Below are positions 33,552 through 45,846 of a DNA stretch of 64,000 bases, piece by piece. This DNA comes from Tipula vernalis (lineage: Eukaryota > Arthropoda > Insecta > Diptera > Tipulidae). A program made the position numbers and the translations under genes. The notes beneath the pieces are model-generated. The model did not search any database and was not told the DNA's origin. It worked only from the letters and a program-made list of their open reading frames with translations. The first letter of the stretch is position 1. Every line of letters starts with the position of its first letter. The stretch lies in assembly GCA_958295665.1 (NCBI GenBank), contig OY282560.1, forward strand, positions 207,932,420-207,996,419, written 5' to 3'.

Positions 33552-34349
33552 CAGCTGCATTCTGAAAAAACGTAACTAGCTGATTTACGTTTTTTTGACA
33601 GTTAAAAACGTGAATCGCAAAATTAACGTTATTTCCTATTCTGATTGAAGAAAAAGGTGCACGTTTTTTGGTTGGGTTTTTGAAACCTTTTTCGTTTTTT
33701 GTAATATTAAAACTAAAATAATTTGGTTAGCGTTAAGTGTTGGAGCTTAAAAATAATAATAATTCAGTACACAGGACACGTAAGATAATAAGCGGAGCAC
33801 TCCAGTGACAAGCAAACAGCGGGATAGAGGATATGCTAAGATGACTTGAAGTAAACAAAACTAACAGTCATATCTTATTACCAAATATTTTTATTTTAAT
33901 TTTTGTTAATTAACCTTCTGTTAGATTTCATTTAAAAGATTCAAAAGAAATTCGAGCACGGTTTGGCCAATCCGACAATGTTATTAATTATTATGAATAT
34001 ATTGATGTTATACTCGTATATTATGAATCCACTGGAGGCATTACTAAATTATATAGTGCATATGTATGTGTATAATTTAAAATTAATAAACATTTAAATT
34101 CGGTGGCTTTCTTGTTGTCGCCTATTCTCCAAAAAATACATTTTATTGCTGTTATGTTCGCAAACAGACTTGTGTCAAATGGCATAATTTGACAGACCAT
34201 TTTGCTGTTTTCCAGTATTCTATGTTTTTTTCGATGTTCGTTAACGTTTTTTTTTATCGGAATAGGAATTTGACAAAAAAGAAACGTTCACGTTAAGGAA
34301 CATCACTTTACCCATCACGTTTTTTTCATTTTTTTTCAGAATACAGCTG
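33552..34349. mobile_element. MITE with CAG duplication in the right inverted repeat
   Basis: The ends read CAGCTGCATTCTGAAAAAA and the complement of CAGCTGTATTCTGAAAAAA. Comparison with the undisturbed left arm shows CAG duplicated (33549-33551 and 34350-34352). Subterminal regions repeat ACGTTTTTT/AACGTGA motifs in both orientations. No coding sequence. A 3-bp CAG duplication fits a Harbinger-type MITE. Confidence 0.75.
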
Positions 34350-34499
34350 CAGGTTTCGGATTCGGTTTCAGCGACCCAAAAAACACATAACCCACTTGGT
34401 CTGATTTAAAGAACCCTCCACTCATTTTTTTTGTGTTGCTGTGTAATCGATTGGTATACATATACATTATCATATAGTTTAAAATATGACGCAAAGGCG

Positions 34500-36040
34500 T
34501 AGTAACTGTGGGACAAAATATCTATTTGATTTTGGTTACCCATATTACTTATTTTACTAATTTGAATAGAATTATAAATAGAGAAAAGTCTTTTTCCGAC
34601 TTTCTAATTGGCCACCTCAATTTACCAAATATTTATTGGTTGTCTGACAATCAAAGTAATAATCTATTGCTTGAAATCTCCTCAGACAAAACTAATGAAA
34701 TATTATATGAAGTAATGCTTCTTACAGGGGTTTACTAACAGGGCTTTTAATAACATAAAAAACCATATTAAGAGGCTTTTGGGTTTGATCCTAAGTATTA
34801 TTGAACCTAGCAATATAACCGTTGCAGCATCCAAACTGTGAGTATAATGTCTATACTCAAATGACTACTGGATGCCTATTATGAACTTGGTGCGAAGCGG
34901 ATCGCATTTCGCATTTTCATGCGATTTCGCATTTTTATATTATGAAACACCCTTCTCGCATTTAATCCGCTCTTTGTCGAATGATGCGTCACATTATAGA
35001 AAATGAAAGCGGATTTTTGCAAAAATAAAATTGACAAATGCGACTGCTCAATAGCAGGCGAATATCGCATTTGAGTAGTGAAACATTATTTTGTGCAGCG
35101 ATAAAATGTAATTAAATATTAATTAATATTTTTCTTCTATTTATCAAATTTACGGTTTTGTATACTCAAAACTAATTTTTATTGAAATATACATACAGAC
35201 AATAAACAATTAACCTCACTTATTATAATAATTTGACAGAAAATAAATTTCCCAAAAATTTATCATTAAGGAAAATGCGATACGCGATAATGATTTTTCG
35301 TAATGAGCTCTTGCGAAATACATCATATTTGTTAAATCGCAAGAAATGCAAAATGCGATTTGCTTCGCATCAAGTTCATAATAGGCCTCCTGGCCGTTGT
35401 GTAGATTTTTTTTACCAATCGATTAATCAAATAATTGAAACACACGTATCGCTTACGCGCTGTAACAACAAATGTTACTCTGCTCAATATTCAGTTAAAT
35501 TGATAAAATTACTATGACAAAGGATATTTTAGAATTTTGCAGCAACTGAGAATTCTCTGTGTAATGATCCGAAACAGTGGTCTTAAAAAGGTCTCTAAAA
35601 AGAAGAAGAATCTCCCTGTGCGAATGTATTGTAATGAATGACAAGTACAGGTGTAACACATTAGATATCTACAATTCATTTGGGGATTTCTTCAAATCAG
35701 TTTACAATCTCGGATAGTGCAATTCCATGAATAACGATGGAACGTTATACATACAATCACTGTAGCATTTTACCTCATATATGTATTACAAATACTGAAA
35801 CATTACCAAAGCTAGGTAGGTAGAATTAAAATCAATAAAGGTTCTGGGGCTGATCAATTCTCTCTTTATTTTTTAAGCAATGTAGCTCGAACTATCTGTG
35901 TACCCCTCACTATATTATTTAATAAATCACTTGGTGAAGAAACATTTTCTGAACCTTGGAAAGTGGTCAAATTAGATCCTATATTCAAAAAAGGTGATGC
36001 CACCTACCGACAAAGCGTTGGTAATCCTTGTAATCACGGT
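34500..36040 (+). pseudogene. Jockey/CR1-like LINE ORF2 relic, split by a MITE
   Basis: At 34590-34640 the endonuclease motif reads FLIGHLNLPNIYW (family: GDFNLP-I-W; the Asp is replaced by His). After the MITE at 34875-35385 come the linker block CVDFFYQSINQIIETHVSL and KLIKLL (35398-35515), then KGSGADQFSLYFL, PLTILFNKSL and WKVVKLDPIFKKGD (35838-36000), the start of the reverse transcriptase. The catalytic FADD region is absent because the relic ends near 36040. Several stops and frameshifts. Confidence 0.75.
34875..35385. repeat. MITE inserted in the LINE relic
   Basis: Ends CCTATTATGAACTTGG and its complement, with further inverted TGCGAAGCGGATCGCATTT-type sequence inside both arms. Removing it brings the two LINE blocks together. 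A GCC at each junction could be a 3-bp duplication. Noncoding. Confidence 0.7.
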
Positions 36041-36179
36041 AAATTACGTTTTTTTTCCACAATGGGTGGGGTCAGACACGCAATAATATGGACTTGATTC
36101 AAAACACAGTTTTATGTTATTTGGTTTCAAGAAATTCACCACGTGAGGGAAGAAATGTTCATGCTCTCTCTTAATGTTG

Positions 36180-36840
36180 GGAAAGGTTAATGCACTTTTA
36201 AAATCATTTCCAAGCTGTATTCTATCTCTTCAAGCTGTCTATTTCATTTGTAAACATTTTGATGATGTTGACACCAGAGTTGAAAATAGCAATTATTGAA
36301 ACAAATGTCAAATTTCCAGAAATTTGAATCTCTTTCGGTTGTACGTGCTTAATTTCATTATAATTGGTTAAATAATGAGTTCCTTTCGAACCGGCCATAT
36401 TACAGAACTTCATTTAAAACTATTTTAAAATCCCATTTCTACTCATCCGTGAACATATTCCAGAGTGTCATGTAAACATCATTTTAGAGTCAAAACTTCA
36501 TCTAAAAATCATTTTAGAATCCGTTTCTAATGTACTTGCATGCTGAATTTGATCATAATCCGTTAAGAAATAAGAGTTTCTTCCTAATTCCAGAACTTCT
36601 GTTAAAAATCATTATGTAATCCCATTTCCTTCGTACTTTAGAACTTCTTCTAAAAACAATTTTCTAATCCTACTTCTTTCTCACATTTCGTATTTCATCA
36701 TAACCGGTTAAGCAATAACCGAATTTTTTCCTAAGACTGCGCCCAGACTGGACGAGAATGTATGCCGTCCAAAGTGCGCGGAATAATGTATAAGCGATTT
36801 TTTCGATGCTTTATAAAATCGCTTCTCACGTCGAATCGCT
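36180..36840 (-). repeat. Array of about 95-120-bp degenerate repeats
   Basis: Units contain, in this orientation, AATCCCATTTC, then TTTCATCATAACCGGTTAAG and TTCCAGAACTTC, recurring at about 36430, 36520, 36620 and 36700. Related units in the opposite orientation fill 38401-39560. No coding sequence. Confidence 0.6.
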
Positions 36841-37869
36841 CGTTGCGTCATATTCCAGAACTTCGTGAAGAATGGTAAATAATAAAAATAAACAAAATGG
36901 AAAAATTATATCCCGTACCAACCTCCGACATAATATCGTACGTGTAAGTCTGCCCGTCACAAATTGCAGCGGTAATAGTTCTCGCTGCGTCCACTAACCC
37001 ATACAAATTTACCAATACGATTATTTCCCGTCCAGGGGTGACATGTTGTAGCATCACTATTTTCGATGCTCAATAGCCTTTTATCTGTTTTCAAGAATGA
37101 AATTGTACCCTATTTCGTCAGTTCGTGAACGCACTTCAGTAGCTTGGAATTATATTTTTTAATGTTAATGCTAATCATTGCATTAATAACATCCTCAGTT
37201 CTAAGGATAACTATAATATGTGGAATCTATTGTTGGTGTGGATTGGGAACGTTGAAACAATTTCTCACTGGTGTAGTTGCACTGTTTAAGATCATTTTGC
37301 GATCACTAGCACTATTAACTAATTCAGAGGGACCGCATGTTATTTTCAACCAAAACTATTCCACTTTATTTGACGGTATGCCGATTACTTCTATTCTATA
37401 CTTACTAATTTTTAGCTCGTTTTACAAAATTCTACTATCAAGAATTTGGGCAGCATCGCGCTGAACATAAATAATTTGGCGGATTTACTATGGACGTACC
37501 GAAAATACAATTTCTTATTTTCAAAATTGTGAGACTAGCCATTCCGCCGTTTGGACAAGATTATCCGAGAACTAATCATCAAGGTTGATAAGTACAGAAT
37601 CTTCGTTCAGCCCGATATAGCGAATTCTTCCTTCGCCTAAAAGGGTTAAAGTCATTCTGAAATTTTTTCCAACTGCCCTATAGCCAAAAGGTAAGATGGT
37701 AAGGTTTGGACAAGATTCGTTTTAATAGACGCTTTTAATAGAGTATAGTTGGAGCGAATTGGACCGACATATGTATGTATTATGCTAATATCAGCGCATT
37801 TATTCATTATGGTGGATACATCAGAGAGGTGAATGTTAGCTGTTAGTGGCCTATTTGGTGACCTAGTCG
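36841..37869. other. Stretch without a recognised gene
   Basis: Two moderately GC-rich frames (36848-37057 minus and 37144-37464 plus) show no known domain. The sequence may be a decayed gypsy pol upstream of the RNase H fragment at 37875. Confidence 0.3.
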
Positions 37870-37874
37870 TAATT

Positions 37875-37965
37875 TTACCCTGCAGACGGACTATAAGCCC
37901 TTAATTTATGTTTTTAGGCTGAACCTCGAGAAGGTATCACCAACACATTATATGCATTTGAACTT
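37875..37965 (+). pseudogene. Ty3/gypsy RNase H fragment
   Basis: A plus-strand reading contains FTLQTDYKPLIYVF, the RNase H motif F-L-TDH-PL-Y-F of gypsy elements, followed by KVSPTH. Only about 30 codons are recognisable. Confidence 0.55.
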
Positions 37966-37984
37966 TGACAGCGTACAATCGTTT

Positions 37985-38215
37985 TACGGTGTAACGGGTA
38001 GTTATGTTTTCCGGGATCCCGGTCTCAAAAGTATGACCGGCAAATCCCGGGATTTCCCGATTTTCGATTTATTTGGTTTATGTACTCTTTTAGCTCAAAA
38101 GAGCATAGACCATTGGGGGATTCTCAAACAGAATTCTGGGAATTCTCTTTTCCCGTTTTCTGTATCAAAAATGTGATAGGGAAATCCCGGGATATCTCGG
38201 TTTTCGATTTATTTA
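37985..38215 (+). repeat. Direct repeat with CCCGGGA motif, period about 140 bp
   Basis: AAATCCCGGGATTTCCCGATTTTCGATTTATTT near 38041 recurs, slightly changed, near 38182. The motif resembles the CCCGGGTA-rich subterminal parts of the hAT-like element at 28427-29754. Confidence 0.5.
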
Positions 38216-38400
38216 TTCTGTAACTCAATAACCACATAGGAATAATATACATATTACAAAAAAAACTTTGCTTTAAGAGGCTAATTGGAAATAGGTATTT
38301 CTCTTATTTCCGACTGTCTCTTACATCCGATTGTAGAAAATAAGATCTCGTAAAGAAATTTATCCACGTATGTATAACATTTACATGTCAGTTTTTACAT

Positions 38401-39375
38401 CAGAACACTTTGCTATTTCTTAACGGATTATCATGAAATCCGGCATGCACTACGGAAATGGTATTCTGAAATGAGTTTTAGATGAAGTTCTCGAATAGGG
38501 CCAATTCAGAAGAAACTTGGCTGTTTCATAACCGATTATAATAAAATTCGATTTGTATCAATGAAAATGGGATTCTTAAATGATATTTAGAAGAAGTTAG
38601 GTTATAACTTTTGGTTGTTTTTTAACCGATTATGGTGGTGGTTTGGCGTCTATTGGAGGGGGGGATCAAAGTTGAGTAGATTAATCTACCAGCTCCGTAA
38701 CCTTCCAGTAGGGTGCGCATCACGTGGGCTGTTCTGGTCTTGTCATTAGGCAGCTACGTGATGGGTACAATTGTGTAAGGGGTAACCTGTTCACAATTCG
38801 CAAGTGTACGTACTGCCTCCTCGTGGCAACCACTGGTAACTAAGGCCACTTGGCACATTTTAGGCCATTTGGCACAGGCTAAAGTACGGCGCTAAAGGAG
38901 AAAACCTTGACAAAAAACCCTAATCTAAGGTGGAACAGCATATGCCGAAAGATGAATGACTGATAGGTTAATCAGCCCAAAATATGCGGACTCTGGATAC
39001 CAGGCACCCTCCAGTTTTATTTAGCCTTCCTGTAGTATAGCTGGGTGACCTACAGGTGATTTGCAATTCCCAGCAACTCGTAAGAGTAAAATCAAACGGA
39101 ATACGGGGCAGGAGTAGGAATATACGGGAGTGGGACAACCCTCTCGAGGTCCTTGAGCTCCAATGCTACCGTCTTTCTAGCGGAACTACATGCTGTAGTA
39201 AACATCTAGGAGGGAGAGCAATAAGCCCAGATAGTATGTATCACGTACCGAGAGGCAATATTGTCAGGTTCATTAAGAACCTGAATATTGACTGGACGGA
39301 TAATTAAGCAGGGGCCAGCACAATAGATCTTTTAGGTCGCAGTGCGAAGTGGCTGATTGCCCGCATGGCCCCCCC

Positions 39376-39408
<33 letters not shown>

Positions 39409-39840
39409 CGATTATGGTGAAACACGATTTGTACGATGAAAATGGGATTCTAAAATGATATTTAGAAGAGGTTCTGGAATTAAGAATTAGGAAGAAATTC
39501 TGTTATTTCTAAACCGATAGTGATGCAGTTCGATAAATATGGCATGAAATCGGCAAAGAATCAACCAGGTTTTTGCCTTATTCCAAAGTTACAATAAAAA
39601 TGGAGATAATACAGATTGTATTTTAATTCCGTGGCTTTTATTGCAATTATTATTGAAATATACCAAAATTTCATCCAAATTTCCACATTTAGAATCCCAC
39701 TTCCGTTGTACGTGTCGAATTTCACCATAATCAGTTAAGAAACGGCCAAGTTCCTTATTAATCGGCCATATCGGTTAATAAATAACCAAGAATCCCATTT
39801 CCATGAGGTTTTCTGTAATATATTACTTCTATTCCATTGT
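38401..39840 (+). repeat. Second array of 95-120-bp repeats, with TAA-tailed insertion
   Basis: Plus-orientation units (TATTTCTTAACGGATTATCATGAAAT, then AAATGGGATTCT and TTTAGAAGAAGTT) occur near 38410, 38520 and 38610, and resume at 39406 after the retroposon. Inverted units follow near 39660-39830. The retroposon used the unit's ACCGATTATGGTG sequence as target. Confidence 0.6.
38638..39405 (+). mobile_element. TAA-tailed nonautonomous retroposon, copy 2
   Basis: Nearly identical to copy 1 at 9671-10426, with the same 5' start (GTGGTTTGGCGTC) and a longer TAA tail. Flanked by a perfect 14-bp duplication AACCGATTATGGTG (38624-38637 and 39406-39419). Differences from copy 1 are scattered single bases and a 2-bp indel in a T run, so both inserted recently. 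Confidence 0.85.
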
Positions 39841-41510
39841 AGAGTTAAAATAGTATAGACGTGTTAGCGGTAACCTACCGGTTATCGATTAATTGGCGAT
39901 TGCAGGGACGCAGAGCCCTGAGATTTGGTGGCACTTTTTTGAGTTCCACTGGAGGACGAGTGTTATTGTCGTGTTTATTTTGGGAAATCACTTATTTCCA
40001 TTTCGGTTGCTTGGTATCGGTTGTGAATAAAAAATAGAATAAGTCGCATAAATCGACGACGTAATAAAGAATTCATTGTGTAAATTTTAAAATATTGAAG
40101 AATATTGTGTGAGCATGGTCTCTCCTACAGTTAAGATTTGTGATTGTGAACCTCAACTGAGTGTACTCAAAATACGTTAACGGAGTTTTCTCCAAATATC
40201 AATCATGTTCTTATAATTCGTATTTTTTCACAAGAAAATTTCAATTATTTGTTCTGTGTACCCTAAATTCACATAAATAAGCAAATTTATTTGCGTTGGT
40301 TGGTTTACATACTTACGTTAAAAACGATTATCGAGTTTATTTTTATCTTATATCTTTTTTTACCCTCGGTACTGTAATTAAAACGCCGGGCTCTCTACCT
40401 TGCATCAATCAAATTTAGTTTATCATACAAAAAATTTCACTTTTAAATATGTCATCATTTAAATATGCCCTCAATTATTTACGGTGCACCTAAAGGTCAT
40501 AATCTTTAAACCACAGTGAAATTGCTTCGTAAGTATTACAATAATTATACAAAACTCATTACAGTTCACCCCACGAATACCTAATTCAAATTTTTTTTCT
40601 CTATGGCAATACAACAGAGAAAAAACGTGTGTATATCTTCAGCACACCAAAAGAATCTATTTAAAGAATTTTCTTAGAGCGCGACACAATAAATATAAAA
40701 ATTGTTTAAAATTTCAATAAATTTAATTCTTTATAGTTTTGATAATAGTTTTATTATCCGGATTTATCTAAGTTCTTGATTTCGTTACAAAAGTATATTT
40801 GCATCCGTTTTTTTAGTGTTATTTAATAGCGCATGTCGCTTTTGTCAAAATGAGGATAATATTATTCGTTAAAAACACTACTTTGAATAAATTTGAAAGA
40901 TGTTTAATTAAAATTCATTTATTTATTTATATCGCCGCTATATCGAAAAAACAAAATTATCTAACCTTTTCTCTTTTTATTTTTATCTTTTCGTTTTCTC
41001 GGCTGTACATCACCAGACATTTTATGTGCAACACCTCACAAAAACTTTACAAAAAAATAAAAAATTCACAAATGTTTCGGTTACAACAAGGAATAAATAA
41101 TTAATTTAATCGCACTTACACTAAAAAAAAAAAATTATCCAACACTTTAATTTGAGAGTTATAAAATAGCAATTTTTATTTTTTCCTAGATCTTCACTTC
41201 ATTTGTCCAATCCAATCACCACGAAAATCTATTTTTGACTGAATTGTTCAAAAATATGTATATTCAAATTTGACATGCAAAAAAAAAAAACAACAAAAAA
41301 GCAGAGAGCATTTTTTTTATTTTGACAGCTGCTGAAATTGCTGATTATGAAAGTGGTCGAAATAATTTTTGGTCGAAACATTTTTGTAAATAAATTTTGT
41401 TGAATAAAAAAAGTGGTGTAAGTATAGGATAAGTTTAGATCACAACCCTTAAAATCGCTACCTATAGCGCTTTTGTATGTAGCAGAGATTTGAATAACTA
41501 GAAGTGAATT
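39841..41510. other. AT-rich noncoding stretch
   Basis: No gene or clear element recognised. A somewhat GC-richer portion at 39860-40010 could be an LTR or 5' region remnant, but nothing supports this directly. Confidence 0.35.
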
Positions 41511-41817
41511 GCTGCGTTCCATTTAACGTGGCAAAGTACACACAAGTACTTCTGACTGCACGCAGCTACTCTTGCTAAATTTTATGAGTAGTTTGCTTTT
41601 TGAATTTATGCCGACTTCGTTACCAGAATATTTAGTACAACTAATCGGTAAGAAATGCCTGATCAGTTTTCAAATTAATAATTAATTTTCCAACTTTCCA
41701 TGATGTACGTAAATTTTTTTAAATTAAATTTTATTTTCGCAACTAATTTTCTGCGTTCCATTTACCATCTACTCTCAAGTACTTATTTGTACTTTGCCGC
41801 TTCAAATGGAACGCAGC
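41511..41817. repeat. MITE with about 40-bp inverted repeats
   Basis: The left end GCTGCGTTCCATTTAACG and right end are inverted copies, extending through AAAGTAC-A-AAGTACTT. A third partial copy of the end (CTGCGTTCCATTTACC) lies inside at about 41751. Noncoding. Confidence 0.65.
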
Positions 41818-42079
41818 AAATAAATTCCGCATTCTGCAAAAGATTTATTAAAGAATTTTCCTCCTTTACCAGAATATTTCTCATTTTCAAGAATATTTTT
41901 AAAGAATTTATCCATCGAAAAACGTCTTTTTTTAAACCGATTCATCATATATTTGAATCTAGGTCATCAGTTTGTTAGCCAAGACAAGTGAGTAAAGCAT
42001 CGCTTCCAGAGCTTTTCTTTGACCTGTTTTGGTCGGCTGATACATGTAAAATTAGACACATTTCATGACACCAAGTGAT

Positions 42080-42300
42080 CCGGATCATATCAAAGTTTAC
42101 ATTGAAGCTGCGTACATGCTATACTTTTCTGGTGAAAAATGTACACCACGAAGTTAGCTGTATGAGTTGAATTATTTCCAACTAGAACAAAAAGTCACCA
42201 GGGTAACCAATTTTAACAAAAAAATTTACTATTTTGCTAACTTCGTCGTGTACATTTTTTCACCAGAATTGGATCATGTACGCACCTTGAAAACAACAAC
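42080..42300. repeat. Imperfect palindrome
   Basis: The inner arms GGTGAAAAATGTACACCACG and complement (42132-42165 and 42235-42267) continue outward to GCGTACATG. A smaller hairpin (CACAATTTTTGCTTT and complement) follows at 42331-42385. No coding sequence from here to about 42560. Confidence 0.6.
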
Positions 42301-42676
42301 AAAAATGGAGAAATTTCTTGTTTTTGGATCACAATTTTTGCTTTGCTTGTCATTTCGTGAAACACGATGAAGCAAAAATTGTGCGTAAATCACCGCCAAA
42401 AAACTACATAATGTAATAGCAGGGTTTGGTACAATTTATAGTGAGAAATACTTTAGAATACGGTAGATCCAAATTTCTTCCATATTTAGGATGTCTGCCA
42501 ATTCTTGCTTAGATAGTATTAAAAGCAGTAGGGACATTTACCCTGGCCCGAAGGAATATAAGGCGCATTTTATTTGACCAAATTCAAATTGGTATTCATT
42601 TCGAAATCGCGTCCCCGCTAAATTTAAAAAATCACAATCACCAAACAAACATCAATTTCTGTTATGTCAAAATAAA

Positions 42677-43520
42677 TTGAATGTACATGACGGTATCGAC
42701 AACCATTTAGAACTTTACAAATTAATTTTAGCTAAACACTTAAAAGGGTTAATGCAACGTCTGCTCGAACAACAAACGGTACATCAACCACATGCGCAAC
42801 AGCAGACGATGCATCAGCCACAGATGCAACCACAAACGGTACAGCAGCCGATACAATAGACGCATATGTCAGAACAGCCAACGCTCAATCGACATTATTA
42901 CGATCGACTCCCAATACCTACTTTTAGTCGAGATAACGTTGAAACGTGGTTCTTCCAGCTCGAAACGTGGTTCAATCGTCGCAATATCGCAAATGACGAT
43001 GCAGCAAAATACGATACACTGGTTGCAGCTCTAGATACCAACCTGCTGACTCAAGTCGCTGGCGTTTTAAGAAGTGTTGTTCATAGCAACAAGTATGCAC
43101 CACTGAAAAAAGCTATAATAGCCAATTTCGCCGACAGTGAAACCCAACAACTTCGTAAGTTACTAGCCGGAACTCCATGAGGGACGAACAAACCGACAGC
43201 CTTGCTCAACATTATGCGGAATATATTCAGAAATCCAAATGTAGAGCAGCTCAGTTTAATAAGGCATTTTTGGCTCGAACAAATGCCAACAGAAGTTTGT
43301 GCAGTTATAGTCGGGAACAAAGCGAATGCCGTACATCCTGAAAACGTGTCTCTCGATGACGAGGCAACGCTCGCTGACGCCATTATTGAAGCGTTGGACA
43401 GCAGGAATACACATGCTGCCAAGTATCTCAAGTTACTGACAAAAACGAAGTTCAGCTAGCCATTGCCGAGCTTACGAATAAAGTCGACGAATTATATCAA
43501 CGAGAAGATAGAAATCGCTC
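42677..43520 (+). pseudogene. gypsy gag, broken
   Basis: The frame opens at 42677 and contains a Gln/His/Pro-rich repeat (HQP-QQQ) before an in-frame TAG at 42857-42859; the same frame resumes at 42866. The capsid-like part has FSRDNVETWFFQLETWF, LLAG and, after a frameshift near 43178, FWLEQMPTEVCAVI and LADAIIEALDS. A second frameshift near 43425 leads into LTNKVDELYQRED. No zinc knuckle is seen: a deletion appears to join the gag coiled-coil tail directly to the protease. Confidence 0.75.
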
Positions 43521-43521
43521 A

Positions 43522-43901
43522 ACACCGGCGCTGATATTTCAGTCTTGCCGCCAACACAGCAGTTGAAGTTAAAACTCAACCCAAAAGCCGTCAAACTTTT
43601 CGCAGCCAATGGTACTCCGATTGACACATACGGCAAATGCACCTTAAAGGTAAACCTTGGCCTGCGGAGAGATTTTCACTGGACGTTCGTGATGGACGAT
43701 GTGAGTCAACCAATAGTCGGATCCGATTTCCTGACTCATTACGATCTCCTTGTCGACGTAAAGAATAACGCTCTCATTGATAAGCTTACGTCACTCAAGT
43801 CGACAGGATGCCGGTTAACAAGTGCTTCACTACAGCTCAAAACGTTCAGTATAAACGATCCAATCGCCGATCTGCTCGAAGAATTTAAGGAAGTTTCCTA
43901 A
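43522..43901 (+). pseudogene. gypsy protease, active site altered
   Basis: The active-site strand reads NTGADISVLPP where retropepsins need DTGA, so the catalytic Asp is replaced by Asn. Downstream are FAANGTPI, LGLRRDFHWTF and VGSDFLTHYDLLVD, the usual second half. The frame closes at 43901, just before the RT frame. Confidence 0.75.
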
Positions 43902-43926
43902 CCAACATCATCACTACGCCCGATCG

Positions 43927-45423
43927 ATGGTGACACACCACATCGTCAACAAGGGCAACGTAGCCTTCGCTAAGGCACGTCTTCCATCACCAGACAAGTT
44001 CCAAGCAGCAAAAGGCGACTTCGAGTTCCTGTTAAAGCACGGCATATGCAGACCCTCAAAAAGCCATTACGCAAGCCCACTTCACATGGTGAAGAAAGCA
44101 GATGGTTCCTGGCGACTTTGCGGCGATTTCAGAGCGCTGAATGCAACAACAGTTCCGGATAAATATCCTTTGCCGTATATACAAGACTGTGCTAACGCAG
44201 TGCGAAATAAAAATATATTTTCAAAAATTGATTTGCACAAGGCATCAAATACCATAGACATACACAAAACAGCCATAATAACACCATTTGGGCTGTTTGA
44301 GTTCGTATACATGACCTTCGGCTTGTGCAACGTCGCCCAGACGTTCCAGCGGTATATTAATCATGCTACAAGAGATCTACAATACGTGTTTGGATACATC
44401 GACGATTTTCTCATCGCTTCGGAAAATGAGCAACAATGTCGTGAACATCTTCGAACGTTTCTCCAACGACTTCGGGATTTCGGACTTCGAATAAACATCG
44501 CGAAATGCGAATTTTTCAAAGATGAGATAGATTTTTTGGGTCATGTGGTCACACCCAAAGGTCTGAAACCACTAGCAAGCAAAATCGAAATCGTAAAAGA
44601 GTTTCCAAAACCAAAGATCGCCAAGCAGCTAAAAAGTTTTCTAGCAATGGTAAACTTTTACAGAAAGTTCATCCCTCATGCTGTCAAACACCAGATTACC
44701 TTACAAAGCCGGACAGCGGACGCGGAAGAAGCATTCGTCAAATGTAAAGAAGATTTAGCAAAAGCAACCTTGCTCGCATATCCCATGCCTAACGCTCAGT
44801 TATCACTAAACGTTGATGCCTCAGACTAGGCGATCGGCGCGGTGCTACATCAGACCATCGATGGACAAGCTCAACCATTGGGATATTTCTCAAAGAAATT
44901 GACCGAAACCGAACAGCGTTATGCCGTCTATGACCGGGAGTTACTGGCCATATATCAGGGCGTTCGCCACTTCAAATATATGCTCGAAGGTCGTAATGCC
45001 ATCGTATACACTGATCACAAGCCGTTGGTGTACGCGTGCATGCAGAAATCGGACAACGCTACTCCGCGTAGAATTCGCCATCTAGACTACATTAGCCAGT
45101 TTACCACAGACATACGGCACAATAAAGGAAGAGATAATCACACAGCAGACTTGTTATCGAGGATTGAAATAATCGCACAGGAATGGAGTTACGACGATAT
45201 TTCGATTGATCAAACTACCGATCCAGAGATACAGACATTGCTTAACTGCAATACGACGTCCCTCCAGATAAAGTCAATACATTTTGCGGGAGTCGCGGGA
45301 CCAGTTATCTGCGATTTCCGAAGAGATTCCATCCGCCCGTTTGTCACACAAAAATACAGAAGTGCAGTGATGAGTCATTTCCATTTCATTCGCACGCAGG
45401 CGTGCGAGCAACGACCAAATTAA
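43927..45423 (+). pseudogene. gypsy reverse transcriptase and RNase H
   Basis: RT motifs in order: ARLPSPDKF, SPLHMVKKADGSWRLCGDFRALN, FSKIDLHKA, PFGLFEF, and the catalytic FGYIDDFLIAS near 44390; then FLGHVV and FLAMVNFYRKFIP. An in-frame TAG at 44827-44829 falls where related elements have Trp after NVDASD. RNase H continues with QPLGYFSKKL, YDRELLAIY and TDHKPLVYA. The frame ends at a TAA at 45421-45423. Catalytic residues remain, so decay is modest. Confidence 0.85.
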
Positions 45424-45577
45424 TAGCTGAGAGATTTGTTTGGCCAGGAATTCGAAAGAATATTCGTCAAACATTGTCAGGCGTGTCAACAAGCAAAAGG
45501 TGAGCATTCATACGAAATCTCCTTTTTCGACAACAACACCGCCGACTCAACGTTTCGAGCATATCAATATCGATATT
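45424..45577 (+). pseudogene. gypsy integrase, zinc-binding part up to the BEL insertion
   Basis: Contains ERFVWPGIRKNIRQ, then CQACQQAK in a shifted frame, and the linker RFEHINIDI, which in gypsy elements directly precedes the integrase core. The reading is cut at 45577 by the BEL LTR. Confidence 0.75.
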
Positions 45578-45846
45578 TGATTTGTAATGTAATTACTTTT
45601 AGGTACAAAGTAATTACTTTTCCGGCTCGCACTATTTGATGGGTAATTCTAATTACCTTTACGTACAACGTAATTACTTTGGTTGTATCCTTGATTGTAC
45701 TCAAAATACAGGCTTGTTGTAGATATATACACGAGTAAATATTTTTTATTTTAATTCACGTATATTTATTCTATATATTTTTTTTGGTTAGGAATCCTTT
45801 CTGATGCTTACAGAGCAAAATATTGTTTCTTAATAATAATTTATAT

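Larger units (their letters stand above)
31056..34440 (-). mobile_element. DNA transposon with about 320-bp terminal inverted repeats
   Basis: Left end AGCACCACAATAAAAAATGAG and right end (complement AGCAACACAAAAAAAATGAG) begin an inverted repeat that runs through GGTCGCTGGAACCAAATCC, TGAGCGTTTTTTCTAATC and a series of degenerate TATAACCYYAAAAC units to about 31375 on the left and 33290 on the right. Between the arms is a minus-strand DDE-like gene. Insertions: MITE copy D in the left arm and a CAG-flanked MITE in the right arm. Target duplication is unclear. Superfamily not assigned. Confidence 0.7.

Noticed and set aside
36848..37057. Minus-strand frame considered as a host exon
   Set aside because: GC content is slightly higher and a donor-like site is near, but no family was recognised and the neighbourhood is transposon debris.
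37144..37464. 106-codon hydrophobic frame
   Set aside because: Membrane-like composition arises easily in T-rich DNA; no start context, domain or splice structure supports a gene.
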